A DNA stretch of 64,000 nucleotides from assembly GCA_013180625.2 (NCBI GenBank), contig SNVD02002517.1, positions 99,788 through 163,787 on the forward strand, in the 5' to 3' direction. Below are positions 45,125 through 57,273 of the stretch, piece after piece. The stretch is from Boswellia sacra. Lineage: Eukaryota; Streptophyta; Magnoliopsida; Sapindales; Burseraceae. The notes beneath the pieces are model-generated. The model did not search any database. It was given only the letters and a program-made list of their open reading frames with translations, and had not been told where the DNA came from. How positions within the stretch are numbered: position 1 is the first letter of the stretch; the number at the start of each line of letters is the position of its first letter. A program made the translations under genes and the position numbers.

Positions 45125-47883
45125 ATGGAAACTTTACGCATACTCGTTGCATACAATAGTTCTTAGACTGTGCAAGAGAACGGTGGTTATTTGTACGCCG
45201 GTGGGACGGGGAAGCCATTGATAATTCGTAGGTGTGATACCTATAATGAGTTGGTTGACTGTATTAGTACTAAAATGGGTTGGGATCTTCGTAAGAAAAG
45301 AATGAGTTTAGAGGTTCAATTTGCTTGTAAGGATGTTCTTCCAATGCCGATTCGTATTGAGACTGACGACGACGTTTGTTTTTTTCATACAACATTGGTT
45401 GGAGGACCAACAATCATATACACCATTAGTTGTCAAAGTTGAAGATAGGGAGAAGCAAAGACAGAGGTCAGGGTCAGGATCCGATGCAATACGTAGGCGA
45501 CAAGGATCTCCTCATCCTTCTTTGTTTCATTCAGCAAGTGGAAGCAACCAATTAAGTGAGTCTACTCCTGTTTGTGGACAAACAGATTTGAATGATGATG
45601 TTCTCGTTGAGTTTGAGCAGTGTTCAGGGCATGCAGGGCATGAGTCAGTTGAGGTAGGGGTGTTATTTGAAAATGAAGAAGGAGTGCCTCCGTCGATGCC
45701 ATCGAGATTGGTACGTCATCTTGACAGCATTAGAGAGTTTGAGAGTCTAGGTAATATTGATGATGTTAATGATGAGGATGGTGGTGATAAAGATTGCGAA
45801 GATAATGATGATGGTAGTAATGATGTTAGTGCGCATGTTGACGATGACAATAATGATTACACTTTTCGTATTGAGAATGATGTTGGGGGATTGGATGATT
45901 TTATTGTTGATGGGCACAATGTAGACAGTCCATATTTCGATAATGAGGGAGAACGGGAGATCTTGAATGATGTCAACCAAGATGAGTCGTTTACCATGCC
46001 TTCTCCAATTCACTCCACACCTACTCGACCAGTATATGGATATCAAGAAGATCCGATGTCGAATAATGATAGCTCTCAGGCTAACACATTCAGGTGGATG
46101 CTGCCTATTGTGCATCCACGCTCCACAGTTGGCGATGATGCCTTATCGTTTGTAGTTGACGAGATTGAGGTTAGGGTTGGACAGATGTTTAACAGCAAAA
46201 CAGAGCTTCATTAGAAGTTATCGATGTTGGCATTAAGACGAAACTTTCAATTCAGGGTGAGAAACTCCAACGCCACAAGGTTTGAGGTTGTTTGTCGGGT
46301 TGAATCTTGTAAATGGCATTTACGTGCCATAAAGGTGGCCGACTCACATTTCTTCCAAGTGAAAAAGTATAAGAACCAGCACACATGCTCCGGAGCCGGA
46401 CTTCACCCAGTTCACAAACAGGCAACTGCACATGTCATTAGCAAACATATTAAGAGCAAATTCGTTGAGGCATCGAATATATCATCTGAAGGATATTATG
46501 TTCGATGTTCAGGAGTCATTGGGTGTTAATATCACGTACAACAAAGCATGGAGGGCAAAAGAGGTAGCTTTGCAAGAACTTCACAGATCTCATGAGGAAT
46601 CATTCACACTACTCCCTCAGTACATGTACATGATTGAGAAAGCAAACCCAGAGACTAAAACGTCGTTAGAAACTAATGAGGAGAACCATTTCAGATACTT
46701 TTTCATGAGTATGGGGGCCTCGATTGCTGGATTTACATCATCAATTAGGCCAGTTATCGCAGTTGACGGTTCTTTTTTAAAAGGGAAATATAGAGGTACA
46801 ATATTTTTGGCTTCTTGTATGGATGGAAACAAACAAATATACCCATTGGCATTTGGAATTGGGCATTCTGAAAATGATGACTCGTGGAACTGGTTCATGA
46901 GACAGTTGCGTGATCATGTTGTACAAAATGTCCGAGATCTTGTCTTCATTTCTGACCGTCATTATAGTATTGAACGTGCTGTTCTAGCAGTTTTTCCTCA
47001 TGCACTGCATGGATTGTGCACTCATCATCTGAAGGGTAACTTGAAGGCAACGTTCAAGGACGAGACTTTGTTAGAATTGTACTACCGAGCTGTAAGGACA
47101 TATCACTGTGCTGATTTCAACTATCATATGCGACAAATTGAATCACATATGCCAGCAGCAGCAACTTATCTTCGAGATATTGGAGTCGAGAAATGGGCAC
47201 GTTCACAGTTTCATGGTCGACGGTATAACATAATGACAACAAATATAGCTGAGTCGATGAACAGCTGTTTGCGAAACCATCGATTCATCCCGGTGACGTT
47301 GTTAGCTGATTATTTTCAGGCCAACTTGTAAGAATGGTTCTATGAGCATCGACAGGTATTTGCTAACTCAGAATCACATCTCTCGCCCTGGGCAAACAAG
47401 TTGATGAAGGAGCGTTTAAAAGAGAGAGAGCGTATGAGGGTTAGTGGTATATCTCTTACTATGTATGAGGTTAGAGGCAACGACCGTGTTTACATTGTTG
47501 ACATGCACGCGCGTACATGCACGTGCCGAGTGTTTGATCTTGACCAGCTTTCGTGTGCATATGTATTAGCTGTATGCAAACATATGAATCTACTTACGTG
47601 CCACGATTATTATGCCCATTGGTATACCACTGAAACATTATTACATGCATATGCTCTCCCAGTTGTTCCTGTTGGAGTTAGTGAGGATTGGGTGGCTCCT
47701 GAGGAGGTTCACAATAGAGTGGTTCTCCCGCCAGTCATGAGGAGACCAGCCGGTCGTCCTCGAAGGAATCGAATCCCTTCCGTCGGTGAGTCTAGCTCCT
47801 CTCGAACTTGCAGGCACTGTGGAAGTTCCAGGCACAATCGTCAAACTTGCCGAAACCCAGTTCCACTGCATGACAGGGGATGA
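45125..47883 (+). pseudogene. MULE transposase (MURA-like) with SWIM zinc finger
   Basis: The gene starts at ATG 45125 (METLRILVAYNSS), has an in-frame TAG at 45164, then an N-terminal PB1-like part (45170-45442) and an acidic region (45600-46000). Next come the DNA-binding region (FEVVCRVESCKWHLRAIKV, YKNQHTC), the transposase core at about 46740-47050 (VIAVDGSFLKGKYRGT, PLAFGIGHSENDDSWNWF, FISDRHYSIERAV, HGLCTHHLKGN), a SWIM finger (CTCRVFDLDQLSCAYVLAVC) and a zinc knuckle (CRHCGSSRHNRQTC) before the stop. It would excise and integrate the element. Inactivating changes are the TAG at 45164, a frame break near 45442, TAG at 46212, a frameshift near 46510 and TAA at 47329. Few lesions suggest recent decay. 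Confidence 0.92.
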
Positions 47884-49143
47884 TGTATACCAAATATTGA
47901 TGTTAGCAACATTGTCGATTTTTTTTATTACAATTCTTGAGCTGTTGAGTGTTGTATCTTTATGTATTAAACACATCTTTATGTGCGTTGTTAAACTAAA
48001 TATTCTTGCCTGACAACCGTACAAGGTCCCGGGACCAAAAATCATTACGAATCTTTTTCGAAAACTCCAAAAAACGAGTGATCTGCCTAAACGCTCGACA
48101 ACACTCGACGGATGAAACTCGACGCTCGACACGCGAAATGAGACACAATATGACCGAAGCTCGACCAACACAACACACGAACCCTCGACACTCAACACTC
48201 GAGAAATACATCCGAGTGTTGTGACTCGAACTGGTTTCCCTCGACTCTCAACTAGCGTGACATAAATCCGACAATTTAACTCGACCCTCGACACTCGAAG
48301 CCCAGGACACTCGACCGAATATCTCGACATCCGACACCCGAATCTTCGACACTCGAATGTCGACCCTCGACACTCGAAGCCCAGGACACTCGACAGAATA
48401 TCTCGACATCCAACACCCGAATATATAACACCCTCTCCCCATTCCCTACACCCCCCCCCCCCCCTTCCCGACGACACAAGATCTCGACGTTTAGGGTTTA
48501 AACAAAATTCTTGACCGTCACTTCCCGCTTCACACAAACTTACTGCCAAACCCCGTGTGAACGCTCGAAACGCATAGATAACTGTTGAAACCCAAAGAGA
48601 CGCATCGACAGCCATCGAAACTTGAAGAGACGCAGACAGAAGCACCTATCGGCATTGAGGTATGGATTTTTTGTTACGTGAGACATACTATTTGGATGGT
48701 TTTTGTGCCAAACCCTGTGCCATGCATGTTGTTTGATGTGTGTCGTACATACTATTCAGACTTTTTTGCCTTGTTTGATGTGGGTACGATCGGGGAAACC
48801 AACTGGCTATGCGAGGCGCCGTCGCGAGGGCTGTAATAGGACATAAATCGAAAACTACATAGTTTTTAGGGATGTTTAGTAATTTATGTTTATGTTTAGT
48901 GTTGTGGATAGAAACTGTAGAATCCGCCTGGTTTCGTCGCCAGGTTGCCGGTGATGCACTGTGGACTTTTGTAGTGACACTCGACAGAAGGCCCTTGTCG
49001 AGTCCTGTCGAGTGTTGTCGAATGTTGTCGAGTGTTGTCAAGTGTTGTCAAGCGTTTAGGCTGTTTGCATGTTTTATTGCGATTTTTTTGCCTTTTTGCA
49101 TCATATTGAAGTATAACGGCCTTGTTTTTGCAGTTTGAAGAAA
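47884..49143. other. MULE spacer between the two genes, with two inverted TCGA arrays
   Basis: At 48085-48400 there is an array reading ctcgacactcgacac (the orientation of the right TIR), preceded by tacgaa...aaaaaacgagtgatctgcc, which matches the inner right TIR. At about 48965-49060 a second array reads tgtcgagtgttgtcgag (the orientation of the left TIR), directly upstream of the second gene. Thus TIR-like sequence closes the first gene and opens the second. Long antisense open frames here result from the repeat. Confidence 0.8.
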
Positions 49144-52100
49144 ATGGCTGGTGAATTTGGACTGTCCTTCACCCTGAAGACACCAGATAAGAAGCACTAT
49201 CATGCGGTCATCACAGACTTGGCAAATTGGGACTGTGTACAATGGATTCAGGCGCACTTGAGTGCGAGGCAGCTGGACATGTTTCGTGATACATGTTTCA
49301 GATTTATCCTAGACATCCGCAAGCTCTCCTTTCCATATCAGTTGGTGCACCATATGCTTTAGTGGGAGGTTAACACCGTGGGTTACGATTAGGAGATGTG
49401 GTTCCTTATTCAAGGTAAAAAAAAGGTTTTCAGATACAATGTAGTTACAAATTCTTAGTTTTGAACATATGATATTTATAGTTATTTTATTGTTACCATT
49501 ATTGTCATCTTATGTATATTTTTTCGTTCTTTCCACGAAGACTAATTCGTTTTTCTGACCACGAGTTTGGTTTGGTAATCGGAGTACGATTTGCTTCCAC
49601 GGTGCCACCAATACCGACTATGCTGAATCCGTGCCGATTGTTGGATACATATTTCGATGGTAGGGACTTGGAGCTTAGGCAATTCTACCCCATACTTTAG
49701 AAGTTAGATGTGTCTCGTATGCCAGACGAGGATGCTATGAAGCTGGCCTTGTACTACGTGCTGGAGCGTTTTTTCATGGCACGGGATAGACGCTGACATG
49801 TGTCCCGTGTGTGGTTAAATTTTGTGGACAGACTGGATGATTTTAATACGTATCCATGGGGTTCGTTGTCCTTCGATAAGACACTGGGCTCAATGAAGAA
49901 GGCTTTGGTTGGAAGGTTAGATAATTACAAGAGGCGAGCCCAAGCGAAGACGGACCAGGTGGAGAAATATAACTTGGAGGGGTGCTCGTACGCCTTTCAG
50001 GTACACACTGCTAACCATGAGTGTGAACGTGTTTATTTCTTTATCGGCCGAACAATTTGAGTACATAGTGTCACTAACTAACCTGTTTGATGTTATTAAG
50101 GTTTGGTTGTACGAGGCCGTGCCTTACATTGGCAGTACTTTTAGGGGAGTGCCCACAGACTGTGCCAGGAGGATACCACGGTTATTGAAGTGGGAGACAG
50201 TTAAGACCCTGTCCCAGCACGTAGTCGTAAATGATGTACTGAGGGTTAGGAGGCTGGTATATACGGATCCTCTGTTATATGAAATTGTCTTGTTTTTATT
50301 CACACCACATTAACTGTTTTGCATGATGGATTATTTGTTGACGCAGGCACATCCGCTCGTCGTTTTGGAGCCGTCTGAGGAGGAGCAGCAGACCCAGTGG
50401 TATATACAGATCGCTCATGTAGTTGGCATCCGAAAAGATGCACACATGGTTTGGGCAATAGCTGTGGATGCTCCATTATTAGAGGCGGAGAGCATTAAGC
50501 CACTACCTCCGGAGGGACCATCAGCTTCACCTCCAGAGGGACCATCAGCTCCACATCCGGAGGGTCCATCAGCACCACCTCCTGAGGGTCCATCAGCTCT
50601 ACCTCCTGAGGTTTCATCCGCTCCACCTCCAGCTGGCCCTAGTTCCCCCGTTGAACCTCATGTGGAGCCAGCAACAGACACAGCCAGTCCTGACATTGAC
50701 GTAGGACCCTTCAGTCCAAGGCCGAAGTCGTTCTATAGTGCCAGACATCCAAGAGCATCGACTCCGGCGTCGGGTGGTGCGACCACCCACCCAACTCCTA
50801 TATACAAGGTTCCTCCAAGTTTGCAGGTATGTAATGAGAATTTGCATTCATATTCTTGTCCGTTTACATTTGATGCTCTGTTGGTTAATGAAGACTCTCG
50901 TTACAATTCTCATACAGGCGTCGCCTGTCCAGGACGACTTCCAGAGCACAGTTTTACGTGAGCTTGCACTGTTACGAACGGAGAACAAGGAAATACGTGA
51001 GGACATAGTTCTTCTGCGCAAGGCTGTTCTGCACCTCGATGGACACTTCGGATATGCTAACACAGAACGTTACAATATTTACAAAACGGATTATGTGATG
51101 TCCACAAGCTTAAGTTGACGGAGAGGTTTATTGTGTTTCAGGAATCAGATGCAGATTCCGACGAAGGTTCGGCCGATGAGGGTGAAGGTCAGCCGCCCAC
51201 GGAACCTGATTCCGTGGACCCGACTGTTCCTGTAGTCGATGCTCCGCTGACGACCTTAGTTTCACGCCGGGGTCGCCATCTACTTCTGGCAAAGCATAAG
51301 CGGAGCCCGTTTGTCAGTCCATCAGGTAGGAAGAGGGCAAGGGTTCAACCGCAAGAGAAAGCCGTAGACGGTCAGCATGTACAGTTCGAGGACCCGATTG
51401 CTCAGCCAAAAGACAAACCATCTCAACAGCCATTACCGGATGCAGGTAGTGGTCTCATCTTGTGCAGTCCGGTTCCACTTTTTGACCCATGTGCCCCCAC
51501 ACCAGAAGACGATCTGAATGCATTCGAGTTATGGTTGGCAGACATAGCAGGGACTGATGTTATTGACTTAGTAGTCTACAGCACAAATCATAACTTCTTC
51601 AAGACGCTGCTCATGCCGTCATGCTGGCTTGAAGCTGAGGTAGTTCAAGACCATCTCATGCTCTCCAATATTGTGATATACATTTGAAAATAATATTGAT
51701 AGCTATTACTGTTTTCAGCACATCGATAGCTTTCTGTGGTTGCTATGTTGCAGAGCGCGCGCTATAGCCGGACCAGGTGTCCAGAGGTCTGCTTTCCTGG
51801 ACACCACTTTTTGGGTACGTATTTCGTAAACATCTTGATTTAAAGGTCATTTTCAATTCCTTCAATGCGCTAACCGAACTTACAAACTTGCAATTGAAAT
51901 TGAGGTCGATGTGAGAGCAATACTCGCACAGACTAGATGACATTAACTGGGTGACGGAGGATGACATGATCCAGTATGTCCTCGGACAATCGCCCCTCGT
52001 TGGAACACCATGGGTCGAGGTGGACAGGGTGAGAACACTTATAATCACACAGTTAGTACCTGCCATATTATTTGAAATGTTGTGATTGATTTCCATGTTG

Positions 52101-52830
52101 TCAATTTCATTTTCAGGTCTATCTCCCTGTTAACATCACTGACGATCATTGGGTGGCAGCTGAGGTGCAATTAAATCGCCGTCAGGTTTCCATATATGAC
52201 TCAGCTATTGGGCATACTTCCACAGACACAGTCATACAGACAGTCTGGTGCCTGTCTGAGCTAATACCCCGTATGCTGTCAATGGAGGTTTATGGTGTTC
52301 CTGACTATCCCGCAACCCCATTCGACATTACACGCATCGAGGACGAGGACCTGGTGCCACAGCAGGAGCCTAGGGGAGAAGCATGTGGCGTTTACTGTTT
52401 GAGGTACATCGAGTTCCTAGCTGGGGGCGTTCCACTGACTGAGATTAGGGCATTCACGGACGAGTACCACCGGGAGAGAATGGCAGTACAACTTTGGGTC
52501 AGTGGCGTTCATCCACAGACACAGGAGGCCTCCACGACCGTCACACTGCCCTCTGAGGTTGAGGCACAGGAGGCCCCTGCAGCCATCACGGCGCCCTCCC
52601 CCACGGCCGTCACGGCACCCTTCAAGGTTAAGGCACAGGACGCCCCCATGACCGTCACGACGCCCTCTGAGGTTGAGGCCTTCAAAGCACCCGCTGATCT
52701 TGTACCTGCTGATGTTGCAGCCACTATCGGGACTACTGATGATGTGTCAGCAGATGTTACGACCACCATTGGCCATGACGATGTTGCTTCAGCGGAGGTT
52801 GAGCAGCAGCCGAGCACCATTGTACCATGA
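49144..52830 (+). pseudogene. DUF1985 plus Ulp1-type cysteine protease gene of the MULE (KAONASHI-like)
   Basis: The ATG at 49144 opens a multi-exon gene. A DUF1985-like domain spans 49144-50270 (FRDTCFRFILDIRKLSFPYQ, FGLVIGVRFA, YFDGRDLELRQFYPIL, WLYEAVPYIGSTFRG). Then a linker has tandem PPEGPSA repeats (50508-50640), a coiled-coil exon (50920-51050) and an acidic/basic exon (51142-51600). The C-terminal Ulp1/C48 protease domain (51718-52500) contains DDHWVAAEV with the His, IYDSAIGH with the Asp, and GEACGVYCLRY with the Cys. The tail repeats PSEVEAQEAP-like units. Ulp1 enzymes cleave SUMO; the substrate here is unknown. Stops at about 49360, 49411, 49698 and 49795 inactivate the DUF1985 part, while the protease core looks open. 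Confidence 0.85.
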
Positions 52831-52983
52831 CATCACCTTGCATTGTACATATTATGTTTACTTACACATTTTTTTCGATTGATAGTTTCTAGATATTTAC
52901 ACATTATTGTACAGTAACATTTTTTGTATAGTCGCACATGGTTTCCGTGTATAGTTGTACGAAAACTTGTAAATATATCTTTT

Positions 52984-53795
52984 CCCATTTTAGTACTAAT
53001 ACAGTCCAAAAACCATTGTATACAACGAGTATGCGTAAAGTTTTCATTTCCTCTATAATTGAGACATATATAAGTTCCGTGGACAAAAAATAATTACGAA
53101 ATTGCTTGCAAAAGTCGAAAAAACGAGTGTTCTGCCAAAATGCTCGACGACGCTCGACATATACCCTCGACACTCGACACTCAACGTATTAGACTCAACA
53201 CACGAACTCGACTATCTTTTGCATCCAACACTCGTCAAGTTCGGCACTCGACACACGTGCTCGAACGCTCGATAAAAAAGTCTCGACGCTCGACCAATGA
53301 CTCTCGAACGACTCGACATTCATGGTTCGAGACACTCGAACACTCGACACTCGAACCTAGAATCGACACCATGCCTCGACACTCGACACCACAATCCGAC
53401 ATGTCGAGATTCGATCTAACAGTATTGCTTGACACTCGACGACACTCGTCTTCTTCAACCTTCGATTGCGAAAACACATTTTTGCACAACGACAGCTAAT
53501 TTCCAGCATATTTTCACACAAACGGCACTATCTCTAACCTTAGTTCACATACATATCCCATTTTTAAGCTATATAATGCGGTTGTCTATGACTGGTTTTC
53601 TTGTTCTTAGTTTAGTTTACTAGCTTTCTTCAATTTCGTCCAAAAATAAGTTTAATAAACGTTTTGGGAAATTATTGATAACACATGGGTATTTCTATCT
53701 TTTTACCAACAAAGTGTCTATGGGATAAAAACTTTTCAGGATGTGTCTATTTTTCAACAAAACCCCCTAATTTTGTCTATTTTCTCAATTTTTCC
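52984..53795. repeat. Right TIR of the MULE with TCGA array and a copy of the transposase start
   Basis: Inverted relative to the left TIR. From the outer end it has the conserved 19-base terminus, then shared unique sequence, a ctcgacactcgac array (53145-53420), and a copy of the transposase 5' coding sequence at about 52984-53060. On minus that copy encodes MKTLRILVVYNGFWTV then LVLKWE, with TGG where the left copy has TAG. Confidence 0.85.
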
Positions 53796-53812
53796 TTCAT
53801 AAAATTATTGGC

Positions 53813-54512
53813 TAAGGTGGCGAAAGGTCAGGCTGGCCTAGCCTGGCCTATATTTCGATTAGGCCTACTTTCTACAATTTAAGGTCAGGCCAAGGCCATG
53901 AACTTGGCCCGAAAGGCAGGCCTGTTTAGCCTAGCCTGCCGCAGCCCATTCACTTAAAAAAAATTTATATTACGTTTGTATTAATGAAAAAATCTTTATT
54001 AATAATGAAATAATTTTTCTTTTGACCTATTGTTAATGTTGTCTCTTAAATTATTGTCAATTTTTTTGAAACTTCTGTTCATAATATACTAAAGTATTTT
54101 ATTACAAAATTATTGTCAACTATTGTCTCTTAAATTATTGTTAATTGTAGTTTAAAATTTTTATTAATAATATAAATTAACTTTTAAAGTATTGTTAATT
54201 ATTCTTTTCTAGATTATTTTCGATTTTATTTAAATTTATAGTAATAATAAAATAAGTTTTTAAATTATGTAAAAAATAAAAAAACGAAAATATAAAAGCA
54301 GAAATTATATTAAAAAAATTGAAAGAGAGGTGGCTTGGCCCGCATGAGCTGGCCTGGCCTGACCTGACCTGGACAAGCCTATAGGCCGGCCTGGCCTAGC
54401 CGGCTCTTGGGCCAAGTCTAGTCTGGCTGAATCTGTGCAAGCCTGCCCTGCAGGCCTGTGAAGTCCACAGAAATTAGGCCTGGCCTGCCTAACCCAGCCT
54501 TTTGCCACCTCA
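53813..54512. mobile_element. hAT-like non-autonomous element (about 700 bp) next to the MULE
   Basis: The ends are TAAGGTGGCGAAAGG and (inverted) TGAGGTGGCAAAAGG, followed on both sides by GC-rich ggcctggcc/ggcctg-repeated sequence and an AT-rich centre. The layout is the same as the element at 37137. An exact 8-bp duplication is not visible (attattgg versus attggatt), so the TSD is eroded or the borders are off by a base or two. No coding sequence. Confidence 0.65.
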
Positions 54513-56594
54513 TTGGATTGGTATTAATTAAAAATGTAAATTTTATGGTAATCGAGATTTGATAGTGTTATCAAGCTAATAATATAGTTTTATATTTTCC
54601 GTTTATAATTTCAATTTGTATGACAAGAGATAAGAAAAAGAGCTTCACAATTTTTAATTTCTAGTATAATGGCAACCTGGCATCACTAAGCCTCGTATAA
54701 CACCAATTTGACCGGACTCGTATAATTCTCGAATTTCCTATTTAAAGGTCCGATCCCCTTATATATTAATAAACATATATATGTAATTGTAATTATTGAT
54801 AAAGTGTTACACTTTTATATTCCATCAGTGACTTTCAAATCACAACATTTAAGTTAAAACTACAAAAAAAAAATTCATTTAAAGCTAATAAAGCATGAAA
54901 GATGAAAAGGCCCTATAATGATGAGGCCCCAACTGTATCAACGCTCTTAGATATTATATTGGTATCCCACTATTTGAAATTTAAATGATTAGATTTTCAT
55001 TTGATAATGTAAATAATTTTAAAAATATATATATTTAATAGACAAGATAGTCTTAAAACGTACCAAAAAAGTATCTGTTAAGACTTAAAAAACATGTAAC
55101 TCTATTATTATGAGCCTAAATATATCTTAAAAATTATATTGAATTAATTATTTTTACCATATTCAATAAGTTTTATAATAAAAACAATTTTTAAAATAGA
55201 TTAATTATTGAAGAAATGATGATACACATTTTATTTTTTAGGTCTCAGAACATACACTATCTTTATTTTTTAGGTTAAAATTTGTGATGCCTGCAGAAGA
55301 TCAGCTTCACCCTTTTAGTTCAAGTATAACATTGGCAATATTGAGCTATTTCTCAAGTTCAATCACCAACCAAAACTTACTTTGCCCTTTACCAGCACGA
55401 AAGAATATAATCCTAGAATGCTTGGATAAGGTTTGAAATTAGGTGGGGTCTGGCTGCTACTAGACTCAAGGCATTGTGATAGCAATCTAAGCAGCAATTT
55501 ACCCTTCAATTTATAAACTCAAACATTCGTGCTGTCTAAGTCAACTTCAATTTGTTACTTGAAAAGCCCAACTATAGAAATCAACAATTTCAGAAGGATT
55601 CCTTGAGATTAACAAGTCAAAAGCAGTCTAGCACAAGCATCAAATAACCTTTAACCTTCCTGTGGTGGAACCAAGAAAAATTACTGTTGCAAATGATTAT
55701 TCAATCAAACTAAACTAAATATTGACTATTAATTCAGACTAAATAAAATGGTTATTCTATCAATGAAAGCCTATGTATGTGAAACTTGTCAAGAACAACA
55801 AATTCCAACTCATGGAATAAAATAAAGTCCTTGCACACAATCAGCCGAGGGACAAAGACTGAAAGAAATGCTGGCTTATTACAATCTCTAGTATCATATG
55901 GTTTTCTTTTCTTCGTAAAATAAGGTTCTGAAAAATTTGGAACAAGTTCAGCACCTTACCAGACGGGTTTCAGTAATCTAATTGCAATTATTGCAAAAGC
56001 AAAAAGACCCCTTCTGGCCTTTTCCTCTATCTCTATCAAAAGAATCACAAGCTTCTTCCAATTCCGCCAATAAAGGAAGTAATACACCCAATAAGTAAAA
56101 TGTAAATCTGGAAATAGGACTCATAATGACTTCAAATGCATCCAGGTCAATCCAGTGCCCTCATTACTATCCTTCCCTAAACGGAAACTCAAATCCAGTA
56201 ATATTCTCTAAAGATTGGTTGGGATGATTTACCGTTCGACCTCTTCAGTCAACTATAAGGAACCTAACAAGAATATCCCCTTGGTGCATGTTCTGCCCTA
56301 CAGTAGTATTGTGAAAAATTTAGTTCTTATTTAAGTATCTATTACAGCGTAATTATATCACACAAACATCATCATTCAACATTTGAAATTCATCCAAATG
56401 GTAAATTTTTCATTTAGAAGAAGTTGATATTCAAATTGTGAATGTGTCTAAGGATTGAACAAGAATCATTTCCAAGTTACAACTACCTGAAGCAACCTCA
56501 TTCTCCAGTAAACAAAATAAAAATTAAAAAGGGTTTCAAAATCCAGAAGTCAACATCCTGAAATCCGATTATCTAATACAACCTTCATGCCGCT
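54513..56594. other. Intergenic region and 3' flank of SEC61 beta
   Basis: No open frame, repeat or RNA gene could be recognised. The part from about 55250 to 56594 is less AT-rich and may include 3' untranslated sequence of the SEC61 beta transcript. Confidence 0.4.
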
Positions 56595-56840
56595 CTACTC
56601 TTTCCGGACAAAGTAAAGCTTACCCATGACATGAAGAATAGCAACAAATGCTATAAACCCAATGCTCATAACAAGCACAACATTGGGAGAGATCTTAAGC
56701 CCAGGAGCATCATCCGTGTAAAACTGGAGCATGGTACCAGCAGCAGCCCCCGAAGCCGCACCGCTCGTCGTCCTCCTCCTCCTCATGCTTGCAGCCGCTG
56801 CCGCACTTCCTCTTGGGGGAGCTGTTCCACCTAAAGCCAT
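56595..56840 (-). CDS. SEC61B: Protein transport protein SEC61 subunit beta
   Basis: An uninterrupted 81-residue protein. Its N-terminus is small, Ala/Gly/Arg-rich and disordered ([18 protein letters not shown] then MRRRRTTSG), followed by the conserved [20 protein letters not shown] motif and one C-terminal membrane helix ([18 protein letters not shown]). It ends GKLYFVRKE. This is the full length and layout of plant SEC61 beta, the tail-anchored subunit of the ER Sec61 translocon that helps move nascent proteins into the ER. The ATG at 56840 is chosen because family members begin MA.GG; a longer in-frame upstream extension is leader sequence. An intron lies in the 5' UTR, with donor gtgagt at 57273 and acceptor ctatacag at 56843. 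Intact, and the only clear housekeeping gene here. Confidence 0.95.
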   Translation of the reverse strand: MALGGTAPPRGSAAAAASMRRRRTTSGAASGAAAGTMLQFYTDDAPGLKISPNVVLVMSIGFIAFVAILHVMGKLYFVRKE

Positions 56841-57273
56841 CTCTGTATAGCCACCATCCAAAAAAGAAAAAGAAAAAAAGAAAACCAAAATCTGCAATTC
56901 AAAATCTCAAAAATACAAGCCTTACCCAGATCAAGCACATGCAATTGCAAAACCTCTTACAACTTCATTTCCAATTATTATTTCTCAACATAATTTCATT
57001 ATAGAATCAATCAATCCATGAAATTCTCATCACCATCATTATAATCAAACTAGGGTTAGGTTTTGGGAAGGAAAATTGCAAATCAGGACCAAGCAATCAA
57101 AAAAATTGCAGATCCAACCATGAAATTTTATGAAATTTTGATTTCAATTCTCTATCAAGCGCAAATCTAAGTTTCGGTTGATTGATTATATTGATATAAC
57201 AACTAAGAACTCAGAATCAAAAGCGCATCTGCAAAACGGATCTAGAGAGTAAATAAAGTAAAGAGAAACTCAC

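Larger units (their letters stand above)
38292..53795 (+). mobile_element. Mutator-like element (MULE) with transposase and DUF1985-Ulp1 genes, 15.5 kb
   Basis: The left end GAGAAAATTGAGAAAATAG and right end (inverted) GGAAAAATTGAGAAAATAG start long TIRs of roughly 0.8-1 kb. A 9-bp target duplication is present with one mismatch (ttcatataa at 38283-38291, ttcataaaa at 53796-53804), the usual MULE length. Inside, both on plus, are a MULE transposase gene and a gene for a DUF1985 plus Ulp1-like cysteine protease. Such protease-bearing MULEs are known as KAONASHI-type. A gypsy-type element is nested in the left TIR. The interior is more GC-rich than the flanks. Both genes carry inactivating changes. 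Confidence 0.9.

Noticed and set aside
48085..48400. TCGA array as a CRISPR-like array
   Set aside because: Units are only 5-15 bases, irregular and without unique spacers, and the DNA is a plant nuclear MULE.
47641..48645. A 334-codon minus-strand open frame opposite the MULE transposase end and spacer
   Set aside because: It is formed by the antisense of the transposase C-terminus and the TCGA array. It shows no protein motif and overlaps clear coding sequence on plus.
52509..52820. Minus-strand frame of 103 codons opposite the protease C-terminus
   Set aside because: It is the antisense of a repetitive Pro/Ala/Glu/Val-rich tail with clear sense coding.
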